DNA from: Apis mellifera
Lineage: Eukaryota; Arthropoda; Insecta; Hymenoptera; Apidae
DNA: 64,000 nucleotides
Direction: 5' to 3'
Assembly: GCF_003254395.2 (NCBI RefSeq)
Contig: NC_037640.1
Span: 213,501 to 277,500, forward strand
Below are positions 13,755 to 27,360 of this stretch, piece by piece (position 1 is the first letter of the stretch; each line of letters begins with the position of its first letter). A program made the translations under genes and the position numbers. The notes under the pieces were generated by a model. The model was not told where the DNA came from and searched no databases. It saw nothing but the letters and a program-made list of their open reading frames with translations.

Positions 13755-13764
13755 CTTTTATATA
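13755..13764 (-). promoter_or_regulatory. TATA box of paralogue B
   Basis: TATATAAAAG on the minus strand, about 30 bp upstream of the inferred start of the 5' UTR exon. This is the same arrangement as in paralogue A. Confidence 0.55.
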
Positions 13765-14650
13765 TATGAGATTTTATCCCTTCCACATTGCTAGCATCTC
13801 TTCCTAGTTTTAAAACCGGAATTCACAAATCTTTTTCTGAATTCAAGAGTCATTTTTTTACATATTTGGCATATCCCTTCTTTTAATCTTAGATCATTGA
13901 ATTCATCTTAATTGGTTAAAATTTCTGAATATTTTTTCTATCCTTTTTGAATTTATATTCAATATTGTATCCTTCCATATTATGATTCATAATATTTTGT
14001 CATAAATTAGATGAAAGCTTTAAATTTGTTATCATCGTATAATATACACATTTATTATATAATATACAATGTAAAATAAAATATTTGTCGAAAATTCCAG
14101 AAAGAATGGAACTATATGCATACATACTTTCACTAAACAACAGTTTCTCTAATTTTAGAACCTTGAAAATTCTACTAATTTTAAAGACAAATTATAAAAG
14201 AAGAAAAAGTGTTAAGTAACACAACATTTTTAAATAATTACATAAAAAATATTAATAAAATTAAAATTACTAAAATTATTAAAGCTAAAGAAGAAAAAAA
14301 ATTGAAAGAATTCCTCTCCATATTTCGTTTCCATATTTTATATATATAAAAATTTCAATATTAATATCTATTAATAATTATTATTATATTTATAATAATT
14401 TGATAATTGTTTTTATACATATTATTCGACTTCAGATTTCTTATAACAAAAAAGCTGATAATATCGAAATCAATACTCTCGATTAATCGAAAAATATTCA
14501 TTTAAATTCATTTCGCATGAATATCAATTAAATCAAAAAGAATAATCGCTTGAGGAAATAGTTAAAAAAAAAAAAAAAGAGAAAAAGAAAAAGAAATTTG
14601 TGAAAATAATTTTATCATAGATTGACATAATAAATAAATATAAACTAAAA
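13765..14650. other. Divergent intergenic region between paralogue B and DRC2
   Basis: AT-rich, without coding evidence. It must hold the DRC2 promoter. I looked for a complete RFX X-box, expected for a ciliary gene, and did not find a convincing one. Confidence 0.5.
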
Positions 14651-17426
14651 ATGGGCCCTAAACGAAAACGAACTAGAAGAGCACGTAAACCATTACGTAC
14701 TGTGCAAGAATTGAAAAAAGAAGCATTCTCTCATGAACTTAAGCTTAGTACTTTGAACACGAAACGTTATCAAAGTTTCTGGAGAGAAATGCTTACACGT
14801 ATAAAAATGCCGGATATTTACAAAAAGATCGACATAATTTGGCAAACTTTGGAACATGTTTTTGATCTCAAGGACTACAGGTATAACGAAATAATAAACG
14901 ATCAATTAAAATACATACATATATGATGGAAATTTCCTACATTCGTATAGCATCAGTTTATTACTGGATAGTCTACAAGATGCCGAAGATCAACGTCGTA
15001 GAGCAAACGGTGCTCACATAGAAATATTCAATCGATCTTTGGAAGCACATGAAGCTCGACTAGCAGATATTGATAACTTTTTTCATCAAAAAATTAAAAC
15101 AGCGTTAGCTGATAAAGTCTTTACTTTCGAAAATATTAATTATCATCGAAATCAGAAAGAAACTATTTTACGAAAAATTAACTTATTTGTAAATCAACGA
15201 GGAGAAAATATCGCAAATATCGCAAGAAGTACTGCATTTAGTAAGTAAGTTATTATTAGTAAGATATTATCTATAAATACTTTTTCGCGATTACATGATC
15301 ATATTTGTCTTAATATTCTTATATAATTTTCTTTCTTTATTAAAAATAAAAATATCGTTATTCTTTGTTAACAATTTTAAAATATAAGTTTTATACTTTT
15401 TCACTTCAAAAGGTAGAATTGATGCATTTGTGGAAGATAGAGATAACGAAAAAAGAACAACTATAACGTTACTTCAAAGAAAACTTGAAAATCTTTGGAA
15501 TAACTTGCGAAATGTTTATTCTGATTATCGCAAAAGTATATAAATATTTATTAATAACTAAAAATGATTTGTAAATTAATGATTTGTGAATATTTTTTAT
15601 AATCTTTTTTTATATTTCATTGTAATAGATACTGAAATGCGGCGAAAAGATTACGAGATAATCAAGAACAAGGATCATATTGATCAACAAATAATAACTA
15701 AACAATATCTTCGTATTGCGAATCTTCTTGATGAAATCGTGAAATATCGTAATAAAATTAAATTTCATGGAAAAGAATCTGGAAATGAATTAGAAGAAAT
15801 TTTACGAGAATCAAATTTCTTTCATAATATCTACCGAGAAACGAACGAACGTTTTATTCTTGGTATACATCTTTATATATCTATATATACTTATATACTT
15901 ATTTTTATTATTAATCAATTAAATTAACTGTAATCCTAATTGATCAGGTCATAAAAAAGATAAACATAGAACGATGACAATGTGTAAGGAATATAATCAT
16001 AGTGTAAAACATATGAAAGCTTTGATGATCAAAGCTGAACGTATACTCGCTTATATGCAAATGTGTCGAAAATATGAAACACAAGATGAAAAAATTCTTC
16101 CTATAATGAATAATCATCCTATGCAATTATCACTAACCGATGATAATGATATTATTCCAATTCAAATGGTTAGAATTCAATTCTTTTTATATTTAAAAAA
16201 AAAAAATAGATACGAATCATATCTATAGGTTTGATTTTGTTTTACTTTTTAAAATTTTTTGATACTTTAATCTATTTTCTTGAAAGTTACAATTTATTCA
16301 ATATAATTTCTAAAACAATTTACGATGTACTATTATCCTCCTCTATTATGAAGAAAAAAAAAGATTCCAATGATATAATTATATATTTTGTTTCCTAATC
16401 TTTCTTTCTTTCATTCACTGTCTTTTTCTATTTATATTATGTTATATAATTTATAACATATATAACATATATATTATATAAATATATAACACAGTAATGC
16501 ACACAAGACAATGACTAGAAATAACCACACAAAATATATCTATTCGTTTCGCTGGACGCGACAAATATAACATTAATTTTGAAACTTTTGACACTAATAT
16601 AATTCCAATGTTATGTATTACAAATCGATCTTGAACAATGCGTCAATGGTATCTATAGAAGTATTTCAGAAATTGGAATTCGTCTATTTTAATCAAGAAT
16701 ATCAACTATTGAATGAAAAATATCGAATGAAATAGAAAACAAAAGAATAACACAAATGCTCATTTTATACAAGTATTAAGAATTGATGAAAATAATTTAA
16801 CTAAATATGTTGAAAAAATTATATTACTATTTAAGAATTATATTATATATATATATGTATATATAATATTATATTTATACATAAATACATTGGCATATAA
16901 AGGGAATTTTGAATCTTTTTCAAGTTATGTCAAATCTATTATGTACTACAAAAATGATTCGCTTAAATTTTCAAACATCTGTTATAGATTATATTTAAAT
17001 TATATACATCGTAAATCGTAAATCTCTGCAATATTTCTATAATTTTTGAAAACTTTTTTAAATCTTATTTTAGAAAAAATTATTTACTAAATATTTTTCT
17101 TATAATTTTTAAAAAAGTATTCATATAAAAATTACTACATTTAAGTGCTATTTATTTCTTTATTACATAAAGAATTTTAAAAATGTTCATTCCATTGTAT
17201 ATAGAAAAAAAAACAGATTATTATATTATCAAAATTGAAATCATATTCATTTTATTTTTAGATTACGAAAGATTTTGAACAAACGATTAATTTTTGGCGT
17301 CGATTAGGTTTTGCACAATTAATTACTGCAGAACTTCAAACTCAAAAAGATAAATTATTGATGCAAGCAAATGATCTACGAAAATTAGTAAAAGACTATC
17401 TTGCTGATCAAACAAATTCAACATAA
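14651..17426 (+). CDS. CCDC65: Dynein regulatory complex subunit 2 (DRC2/CCDC65)
   Basis: Six exons (14651-14880, 14951-15240, 15413-15535, 15629-15862, 15948-16168, 17262-17426) give 420 residues; phases 2,1,1,1,0 close exactly. The product is a coiled-coil subunit of the nexin-dynein regulatory complex that links outer doublets in motile cilia and flagella. Recognisable DRC2 segments are the N-terminal YQSFWREMLTRIKMPDIYKK and IIWQTLEHVFDLKD, the central coiled coils, the conserved ERILAYMQMCRKYETQDEKI, and a C-terminal block from FEQTINFWRRLG. The start ATG begins MGPKRKRTRRARK, a basic leader. The length is a little under the roughly 480 aa of the vertebrate protein, mainly from a short C-terminus. 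In insects the likely sites of use are sperm flagella and chordotonal cilia. An acceptor 6 bp further into exon 2 would also keep the frame. AATAAA follows the stop at 17444. Confidence 0.93.
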
Positions 17427-17443
17427 TTCAATATATCTAAGTC

Positions 17444-17449
17444 AATAAA
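17444..17449 (+). terminator. Polyadenylation signal of DRC2
   Basis: AATAAA 18 bp after the TAA stop. A second AATAAA at 17638 could give a longer 3' end. The gene converges with RPN2, whose stop is at 17973, so the 3' ends are separated by only about 0.5 kb. Confidence 0.55.
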
Positions 17450-17909
17450 TCAATACAAAAAAAATTTTATTAAAAATTGATTTATTATTGGTACAAATGA
17501 ATATCATCGTTCATAGCCATTTTCTTTTTATACATGGAATAAAGCAAAAAATAGAAAAGTCAGTAAATTTTAAATTTCTTATGCATTTCTGTAACGAAAA
17601 TTATAATTATATGTTTAGATATATTTCAATCTTAACAAATAAAATGTATAAAAATTACAGACTTATTATATAATTGTAATTTTAATCTGTTTCACATTTA
17701 ATTACAATGAAAAATAGTATTGTTATTTATTGTATTAACCGAAAATTACACTACTATAGATACAATAAATATCATTTCATGAAAAGATGAAACACAAGTA
17801 ACAATTCAAATTTATTCGTCACTTTCAACGATTTATTCATTCCAGCAAGGCCAGTTTTTATGCTTTTCTCAGGTTTATTCTTTTCGCTGAATAAATTAAT
17901 TTTCATAAG

Positions 17910-17915
17910 TTTATT
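17910..17915 (-). terminator. Polyadenylation signal of RPN2
   Basis: AATAAA on the minus strand 58 bp past the RPN2 stop; another lies at 17874-17879. Confidence 0.5.
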
Positions 17916-17972
17916 CTTGTGAATATTCTTGTGAATATTCTCACAATTATAAAAATATTATGCTCTAATGAA

Positions 17973-20900
17973 TTAACGTGACTTATGTTTATGCGCTATT
18001 CGTGATAACATTTTATTGCCTGCGAGAAATGTGACAATACCAAGGCCAACGAGATATCGAAGAGTAACAAACATATTTAGTTTTAACCAAAATATTCCAA
18101 AAAGTGTGAAAATACCTGAAAAACAAATTGATTAAGAATTATTGAAAAATGATAGAATATATATAATTATATCATTCAAGAGGATATACATAAATATTAA
18201 CATTGTTGTGAACTATGGCTACAACTGCAATATAATAATTACACTTGCGAAAATTTCACATTTTTTTATGCCCGAAATACAACAAATTAATCAAAAATGA
18301 TTATTTGTCAAACATTGGGCATATTATATATTATATAATGAATCTCTATCAAAATTACATTCTGCGCAATATAAATCACATATATGTACAATCACATTAT
18401 GTACAAATTCTTTAAACGATGAATCTATCTATACAGTCTGATATACTATACTAAAAATTCAAACTTATCTATAAATAACATCAATAAATATAAATATTAA
18501 AGTCAAATAAAAATATTTATCTATTAATTAAATATATATATTTAATAAATATATAATATATTTAATAAAATATATATTTTGATTTTGTAAAATATATCTT
18601 TATGTCATTTATAATTATAAATAATGTTTCTTATCCATACATGAATAAAAAAATAAGTATAAGATATTCAACAGAATAATGTGCAATTTTTAAAACATTT
18701 TCAATAATATAATAAAAAAAATATTTTAAACAAAAGTTCATTTATTTTATATACAAATTATAATACTTAAAATCTTCAAAAAATGCTCTTTTGTATAAAA
18801 AATGAAAATTAAACTTGATTCTTTTAAATAATATGTATTTTTAATTTCATAGTTATTTTTCACAGATTTTAAATTATCTTTAAATGTTACTTAATTTTCC
18901 TTATGCGACAATTCACCAATAGTAATTTTAATTTTTTATAAAAAGAAGAATTTTTGAAGATTTTAAATATTATAATTTATAAATGATTAAAAATAAATCA
19001 AATTTTATTTGAAATATTTTTTTATTGTATTATGAAAATGCTTCATATAATATAAATCGTGCACCATTTATGTATTGAATACCCTTATCTTATTTTTATA
19101 TTCTAATAAATATTTTTATATTTTTATATTCTAAGCAAATAAAATTAATAATATTAAAATATAAATATAAATATTTCAATATTAAAATATTTATAAAATA
19201 AATTAGATAATAAATTTATCTAACTTATTTTATATTTAATACATTATAAATTGTTCACATTATAATATATAAATTTATGATATATTTCTTTCATTTCATT
19301 ACAAAAATTTATTATTTTATTAAATATAAAATACTTACTTCCCAATCCCAGATGAAATATAACCGCACTAAATGAAAATGGAAAATTTGATATATTCACT
19401 CCAAGTTTAGCCCATAAAATAAATAACAAAAGAACCGGTGCTAAACATAAACCAGTAAATAAATTTGAAACAAAGGCAGGAGGTCTCTTCTCGGGTTCAC
19501 GAAACATATGCTACAACATATAAATATTTTTTTTAATTTACATTTATTTAAAATTATATTAATTTATATTTATAAAAACATTAAGTTTAAAAAAATGTCC
19601 GTCAAAATGTAAACGTTTAAATATAAATATATAAACATTTGTAATTATTCTAAATATTATTTTATTTAGAAAAATAGAAAAATATATCTGACAGCAATAA
19701 TATTTTTCCAATGTTAAGGAGGCAATAGAATCAGAAAAAAGATTGCTATCGCTAACGAGCATTGGTTTGTATTAGTTAGTAATACACAAAACGAAAAAAA
19801 CATTATTTGAATATCAATAATAAAACAAAATTTATACCTTTATTTCTGGTTTTGTCGAATAAACATTAGACTTGGACTTGTAAAATACATTTTTATCTGT
19901 TCGTTCGGACGAAGATGGCTCAGGAAATTTCAAACTAACTGTTGCCACTGTCCATTGGAAAGGATTACTCAATATTGCATCACCAATAATTAATTCTACA
20001 TTATAATCTCTACTTTGATAATTGAAATTTGCTGCTGCAGTTCCTACAGGCTAAAATATTTCAAATAGAAATAAACAATGATAATTTAAATAATTTCAAG
20101 AAATTTCATTACAATTATTTTAAAATATAAATACCATATCAAATTTATAAAGATGTGATGTATCTGCTTCAGCAACAAAAAGAATTTCATGCCCTTTCTT
20201 ATCATTTTTTGAAATAGACATGGAAGAAAGTCGTACAAATGCTTGATGTGTGCGCATAGGTTTTTTATTGGCATTATCTCTTAATAAAAATCTCATAACT
20301 AATTTTTGTTGAGAATCAGCTTCAATTTTTTGTGACAACTTCTCAGGGAAAAGTATTCTATAAAGCAAAAAAGCATCAAATTAAATATTATATTTATCAT
20401 ATACACATCGATTTTATATGGAATATATTATATGGATGTTATATATTCATATTATTATTAAAATATATTATTATAACATCTATTATTAAAATTTTTATTA
20501 AATTACCGTGTAAGTTTTGGTTGAGTAGTTTGATCAGCATCAGCAGTACCAATTTCCATATAATCGACCATTACATCGCAAAGAACTTTCACTGTAACGA
20601 TATTGGTTACTGATCCAGCTATAATTGATATTTTATAAAATCCACGTTCTGGTTTCATTTCCATAAAATTCATAGTAAATAAAGTTCTAAAATTTAATAA
20701 GTAAAAATCTTAAATCATTAAAATCTTTTGTAATATATATATAAGATATCCCAAACAAAGTGGAAACATCTGTTAAGATTCCTAAAATAATTTCAAACAA
20801 TATTTTTCTTTACAAAAACTTTTGTTACGGCTTTGTTAATAAATTATGAACAAAAAATACTGACCAATCACAGAACTTAGTTGAGCTGCTACAATAACAT

Positions 20901-23900
20901 TGACATATTGTGTCAACATATCTCAAAGAAAATATATTGAATATAATGAAATATTTTTTTATTGATAAAAAATTAGATCGAATTATATCATGAACAATGA
21001 ATAAATAAATAAATATAATATTCAACACACTTTCAATATGTTGCTTGGACTTGTTCGTATTCAATTAATAATACATGGCTAATGCTATTGTTTAATGCAT
21101 GAATAGATTACACCCTGATTGACGAGTGTTTTTTGTTAATAACTCGTTAACAAAATCGGAATTAAATTTTTGCAAAGAAAAATATTGCTTGAAATTATTT
21201 CCAAATTAGAATCTTCTTTATGATGTTTCATTCTTGAGATATCTTATATATATATATATATATATATATAAATTGTTTGTTGAACTTCTTGATCTTTTCT
21301 AATTCTAACGAAAGATTAAAAGATTGTTCAACAAATACTATACCCCAAGGTATAACCGATTTCGAAAAAAATTCAAATGAATCGGTAAAGTATTGGGGAA
21401 AAACAAGAAGATTAACACTTACTTATCTGTTGTAGAAGATTGCAAATTTTGTTTATTGAATATAATAACATCATCTCCGATTCTAGTTGCAGAATTTGCA
21501 ATTACTTTAAACGTATTAGTTAATGGATTACCTAATATATCACAAACTTTTATTGTAACTAAAGGTTGTTGAATAGAAATGCTAATTTCTTCATTGGCTA
21601 ATGTTACACAAATTGGTTTTTCAAAATCATTGTTTGCTAAAGTCGTTAATGCTGAAAGTAAACTTGTAACACCTCTTGGTGTTTGTACAGAACGTCGTGA
21701 TAAAAGATAATTAGCCATTTTCACTATTTGCTGAAGTGTTAGTGGTGGTTTTTTTTTTAATGTATTGGAAAGTTTAAAAATGCCATTCACCAAGAAACCT
21801 AAAAAAAAAAATAAATTTTTTAAAATGAAATTAAGTTTAACTTGAAAATTAATTGAAAATAGAAATAATTTTTACATTCGCCGCAAAAAGTATATTGACA
21901 TATTTCAAATTTTTATAACTGTTTTTTATTAAAACACTTCATATGCATAAGAATGCTTCTTTATTATTTCTTGAAATAATATACATATTTTAAGTTTGTC
22001 TTAATGAAGAATTAAAATGTATATTGATAAATAAAATATTGATAAATTATGCATACATATAATATAGAGATAAATTAAAAAATATTTTTAGTCATATTTT
22101 CTTATTAAAAAGTTATTTTTTAAAGAAATATATCTTTATGATATTTTTTTGTATTTTATAATGATTTTTCTATTTCTCTATTCATATATTTATAACGTTT
22201 ATAAGTTTTTAAAAAACAATATTATTTTTAAATATTAAAAATTTTTAAAAACTAAAAAATTGTTTCATAAAAAAAATAAAAATTTGAATCATATTTTAAT
22301 TTAAAAAACGCAAATAAAAACAAGATTTCATGATCAAATATCAAAAAAGATATTGCTCATAGTAAATGTAATATTTATAATCATTTAGTATTTGATAAGC
22401 AATTTATAAATAAAAGAAAATATTTTATCTAATAGACTTCTATAATTATTTCAACTACTCAATCACAGAACTGATTTAATATTCATATAATATTATTTTA
22501 GTGATTTGTATATCTAATTTACAAAACAATTGAATTATGTAATTTACAGAATGGATATTTATGAATGTTACATATATACTGTAGAATTTAATAGAATTAA
22601 AAAATTAAAATGTAGAATTTTTTATTTTATAACAAAATATTAGTCATGTAAACACATATATATCAAATTTTTTAAAGAAAATCAATTTATTATAATAGTC
22701 AGTATCAAATTCCGATTTGATTGAAATATTTATTTAAAATATATATAAAAATATTTATAAATAAAATATTTATAAAAATGTAACAAAACATAAAATATAA
22801 TACATTATTATTTTAAAATTATTAAAAAAATTGTAGTCTGAAATCAATCAAAATATAATTAATAAATTAATAGAAAATATACCAAAAAGCCTCAAGAAGT
22901 TATAAATAATTGCAGATATCAAAATTCATACTATTATCATCATATTATTCATACTATTATCATCATTATATCATATTATTTCAATAAAATTTATCATTCA
23001 AATTTTTTTTATATAATTTATTTTTTGTCAATATACTTTTTGCATACAACTAATAAATAAATTTTTTTATTTTGTAATAAGAAACCATATATTTAACACT
23101 AATAAATAATATATAATAATAAATATATAAATAAATTATATAATATAATCATATTATATAAATATATAACATACTTAAATATATGTTTATTTACATAATA
23201 AAATTATATAATATTAAATAATAAAACATTATCAATTAATTATTTAATTTAACTCTCATTTTCAATTTAAAAAAATTATATTTTTCTTGAATTTTCCAAT
23301 ATATTTTTCATACTGAATATAACACTTGAGGATTTTTAGCATTTATCTTTAATTAATACTAGTTACTTTGCAGCAGTAATGCATTCTAAGGTTCTAAATC
23401 AAAGTGGAATATATTAAATTTGATAAATTTATTGCAAAGATTTTTTGATATTAAACTGATATTAAAACTTATATTCTTAAATAGTATTATCAAATATTAC
23501 AAAAATAAAAAATAAAAAAAATTAATAATTTAGTCTTTCAAAACAAAATTTAACTTTGATATTCTATTGTAATTTTAACTAAAATAGTTAATACTTACTA
23601 GTTATTGAAAGACCACCTTCAAATTGTAAATATTGGCCATCTACTTCATCAGCTTGAATAATAGCGTCTTCAATGCGATCAAAAGCGAACATACCACTTG
23701 TTCCAAAATCCGAAGCAATGTGAAATGCATAACCCAAGCTGCTCGTAGAATGTTCAATCAAGAAAAATTAGAACTTGGATTCAAATCTTGTAACTTTTAA
23801 TAAAAATTAAATAAATTATAAGATTAAAATATTAGCAGAGTAGTCGTACTTCCATAAGTTGTCATCCTTTCGTAGCATATTTTGTACTGTTTTTATTATA

Positions 23901-25252
23901 TTGTCAATTTTATCACGTGACAATTTTTCCAATAAAATATTCAGACCATTTACTGCATAATATATTTCCATCATACTTGAAGTTTCTTTCTCTATTGTAT
24001 TTGTAAATATCTATTTAAATAAAATAATTTTCCTTAATCTCTAATAACAAAAATTTTATTAATATATATATCAATATTTTTATTCAGTAAATAAAGTTAT
24101 TCTTCAACATAGAAATCTAGCAGAACGAAAGTCTTGAAACATCATTATATTTAAAAATATATTTAAAAATATTATTTTATAAATTAACCTTATAGAAATA
24201 CAAACCTTTATAATATTAGATAATGAATTGGCTTGACAATTTCCTATGGTTTGCCATATAGATGCAATATGAAAAGCTTTTTCAGTTGTAATGTTATTTT
24301 CATTTTTTATAAGTTTTATCATAAAGTTACAAATATCCTAAAAATCATATAAATCTTATCAAAATATTTGTAAAAGATTTTTAAAATATCACAATAAATA
24401 AATGATTAAATCAGTAAGACTAATCAAGATATCATTATATTTCAATTTTGGCAATATTTCATCATTTATATATTGACAAAAAATATTTTTAAATAAACAA
24501 ACAAAATATTAAAATTTTTCTTACTTGTTTGTTTGATAAAACTTCACCAAGAAATGTATATCCATGAATTGCATAATACATAAATGTAACATCATTTGAT
24601 GTTAAACCTGGTTCAAGTATTTTTTTCAGATGAATTCTATCAGCTGTAGTTAAGTAGGAATTTGTAGATTGTAATATTTCGGTCGAAAAGCAAGTTGTTA
24701 TACCAATAATTGTGACTAATAATGATATAACTGAAAAAAAATGAAACAAATTGATTGATTGAACTCTATTCCTTTTACTTATGATATCTTATAAGAAATT
24801 ATAGTGAAATATTATAATAATGATATATTAAAATTATAATACTTGAAATATTAAAATTTGTAAAAATGGTAATTTGAAATAAAAATATAAAATAATATAA
24901 TATAATATATAAAAAAAAATATAAAAAATATATACATATTATCTATTTAAAAACAAATAAAAATTATTAATGAATTTAAGAATATTAAAAACTTAAAAAT
25001 ATAAGATATATAAATATTTAATAAAATAATTATTAAAATAATCATTAAATTCAAAATGATAAAAATAAAATATAATAAATTGAAACAATTAAAAAAAATT
25101 AGGGGTGTAGTCAATGTAACTAAAATGTGAATGAATATTCAAATATATAAATATATATAAAAATATGATATCTACAAATATTTGTATCCAATTTTATACA
25201 AAAAACGTTTGAAAATAATATATTATTATTCAATACACTTACGGATATTCAT
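17973..25252 (-). CDS. RPN2: Ribophorin II, oligosaccharyltransferase subunit 2
   Basis: Eleven exons on the minus strand: 25243-25252, 24525-24730, 24206-24337, 23850-24010, 23599-23738, 21423-21798, 20507-20686, 20135-20357, 19838-20050, 19339-19510, 17973-18115. All phases close, giving 651 residues (human protein 631). RPN2 is a non-catalytic subunit of the ER oligosaccharyltransferase complex for N-linked glycosylation. The first coding exon holds only ATG plus seven bases; it joins a hydrophobic signal peptide beginning MNILISLLVTIIG. Family hallmarks are the EVDGQYLQFEGGLSIT segment, a lumenal beta-rich region with THQAFVRL, and the membrane-proximal FREPEKRPPAFVSNLFTG. Transmembrane helices follow, and the C-terminal RYLVGLGIVTFLAGNKMLS matches the human C-terminus closely. 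The largest intron, about 1.8 kb, holds no recognisable gene. Confidence 0.96.
21245..21271. repeat. (AT)n microsatellite in an RPN2 intron
   Basis: TA dinucleotide run of about 27 bp. Confidence 0.9.
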
Positions 25253-25420
25253 TGTATAAAGAACACCGGGAACGCCGGCTGCCACGTTGCTGCTCCGGAC
25301 AAAATGGCTCTTCATCCATTGCGCGTGTACGGAAAAATGGACAATTCTTTCCGGAAGTAGTTGGCTAAATGAAAATATATTGTAATAGAGAAAGCATGCG
25401 CATAAAGTATAATAATAATA
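25253..25420 (-). promoter_or_regulatory. RPN2 promoter and 5' UTR
   Basis: A GC-rich pocket just upstream of the RPN2 ATG, with no TATA box in the usual place. It contains a YY1/Pho-like GCCATTTTG on the minus strand (25300-25308) and an NRF1-like TGCGCATGC on the minus strand (25394-25402), both typical of housekeeping promoters. The exact start site is not visible. Confidence 0.55.
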
Positions 25421-27360
25421 ATAAATTTCCTATAAGTCACTAAAATTTGATTGGTATTACTGTTATGAAAAAGAATAATTAAAATATATTAAAATGTTCG
25501 AATTCAAATCAAAATTATGTTTTATCGTCAACGAAAATTGAAAATTCTAAATTGAAACAGTTTTAAAAAATCGAAATAATTTTAAAAAATTATTTGGAAA
25601 AAATTTTTAATTTATATTGATTAATTTTAATTTCGATTTTAGAAAATTATATATAAATTTAGAATATTATTATATTTATTTATAGTGATTTAATTTCAGT
25701 TTCGATTCTACATAATCAATATTATATCAGTTCGCTTATATAACGATACAATATTGATTTATAAATTCTATCTTTCGATTTAACTTCTATTAAATTTAAT
25801 TTTAAAAATAGAATTTAAAACAAGTATCTAAAAAAGGGTTATAAAGCAATAAAGAAACATGAATAAACATGAAGTATAACTCTTTGGATTGGAAATATAT
25901 TAATTTTATGTTTAAATTATAATAAATTATAATAAAATCGAAGAAATAGTGACTACGTTTACAATTAATAAACTAATTAATACTTAAATAAACATTATTG
26001 ATTTAATATTTGTCTAATGGAAAACCGATACAAATATATGTATTATAATTGATACATTATTATGAAATCATCATACAGTATTGAATTAATAAGTATAAAA
26101 TATAAGCAATGATTCTAGATTTTAGAAATTAAATAAAACATATAAAGTGATTTAACAAAAATCATATTTTATCTCCGTTTTATTTCGTTTAATATAAAAT
26201 AAAATTATTTATAAATTGAAAAATAAATTTTAAGAAATATTTTTGTAAATATCAATTTTTATCTCTATATATATATTTTAATATCTAGAATCATCTTAAA
26301 ATTTTTTATTCAAATACGTCTAAATATTTTATAGAATCGATATATTTAATTAGAAACTGAAATCAATGTAATCCGAATTTTTTTTTTACAATTGTATGAT
26401 TATTTCCATTTTTAAAAATTTTTTTAGAAATCGAAACTAATACGATAATTATTTTGAAATCGTTTGAAAATTTTAAAACTAAGAAAATAAAAAATTTTAA
26501 TTTTACTTTTAAATACAATATGAATTATTATTTAATCCAAAACGAATTATACTATTTTCAAATTCACTCAGTAATCAAACTATACTAATGATTTAAAATA
26601 TTCGATTTTTTCGAATTCATTTAAAAAATAAAAAATTTATATATAATACTTTTACAATCAAAATTAATTATGTTAATCTTCGATATTATTTTTATAATAT
26701 TGGATAATTATAATGATAACTATGATTGTTGAATGATTATGATGAACAGATGATGATTATGATGATAATAATTGTAATTAATGATAATAATTACGTTCAT
26801 TTACTATTATTCTAGCAATAAAAATGGCATTAATAATTATAAAAATAATGCTACGAAAGCGATAGTAAGTGATTATATAGTGAATTGTTATTGTGTCACA
26901 TTATTCAAAAATGTGTACAAAACTTAAGTTTAACGATAATTGATTTGTATAAAACGAATATAGATAAAGGTACACAGGATTTTGTTTATAAAAAGAGTTA
27001 TATTCGTGCAATGATTAAGATTTTATCTAAGAATAGAAAAAATTGCACGAGAAAAAAATTCTCCTTTGATATTTGTTTCTTCGAATTTTGATACATACAT
27101 AGTTCGTACAAGTGTGTATTGATCAATATAAATTTTCATTTGAATTGCATATTTTTAGCAATATAATGATCATATTTGTATAATCATCATTATAATATAT
27201 AACAGATCTTCAATCATTGAATAAGATTTTATATTATTTGCAACATATAAAAAATGGTTATATCTCGATAGCATCGGTGAAAAGAAAATGAAACAAAGGT
27301 AATAAACAAAATTTAATAGAGAGAATAATGTAAAAATAATAGTAATAGTATAGTTTATCA
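25421..27360. other. Intergenic AT-rich region
   Basis: No supported gene. A degenerate GAT/AAT trinucleotide patch lies at about 26700-26800. The short open frames here have no splice or homology support. Confidence 0.55.

Noticed and set aside
14280..14650. RFX X-box upstream of DRC2
   Set aside because: Half-site-like GTTTCC at about 14328 has no properly spaced RNAAC partner; not strong enough to call.
20825..21064. Minus-strand 79-codon open frame inside RPN2
   Set aside because: It lies within the intron between exons 6 and 7, which join in frame without it, and resembles nothing in the family.
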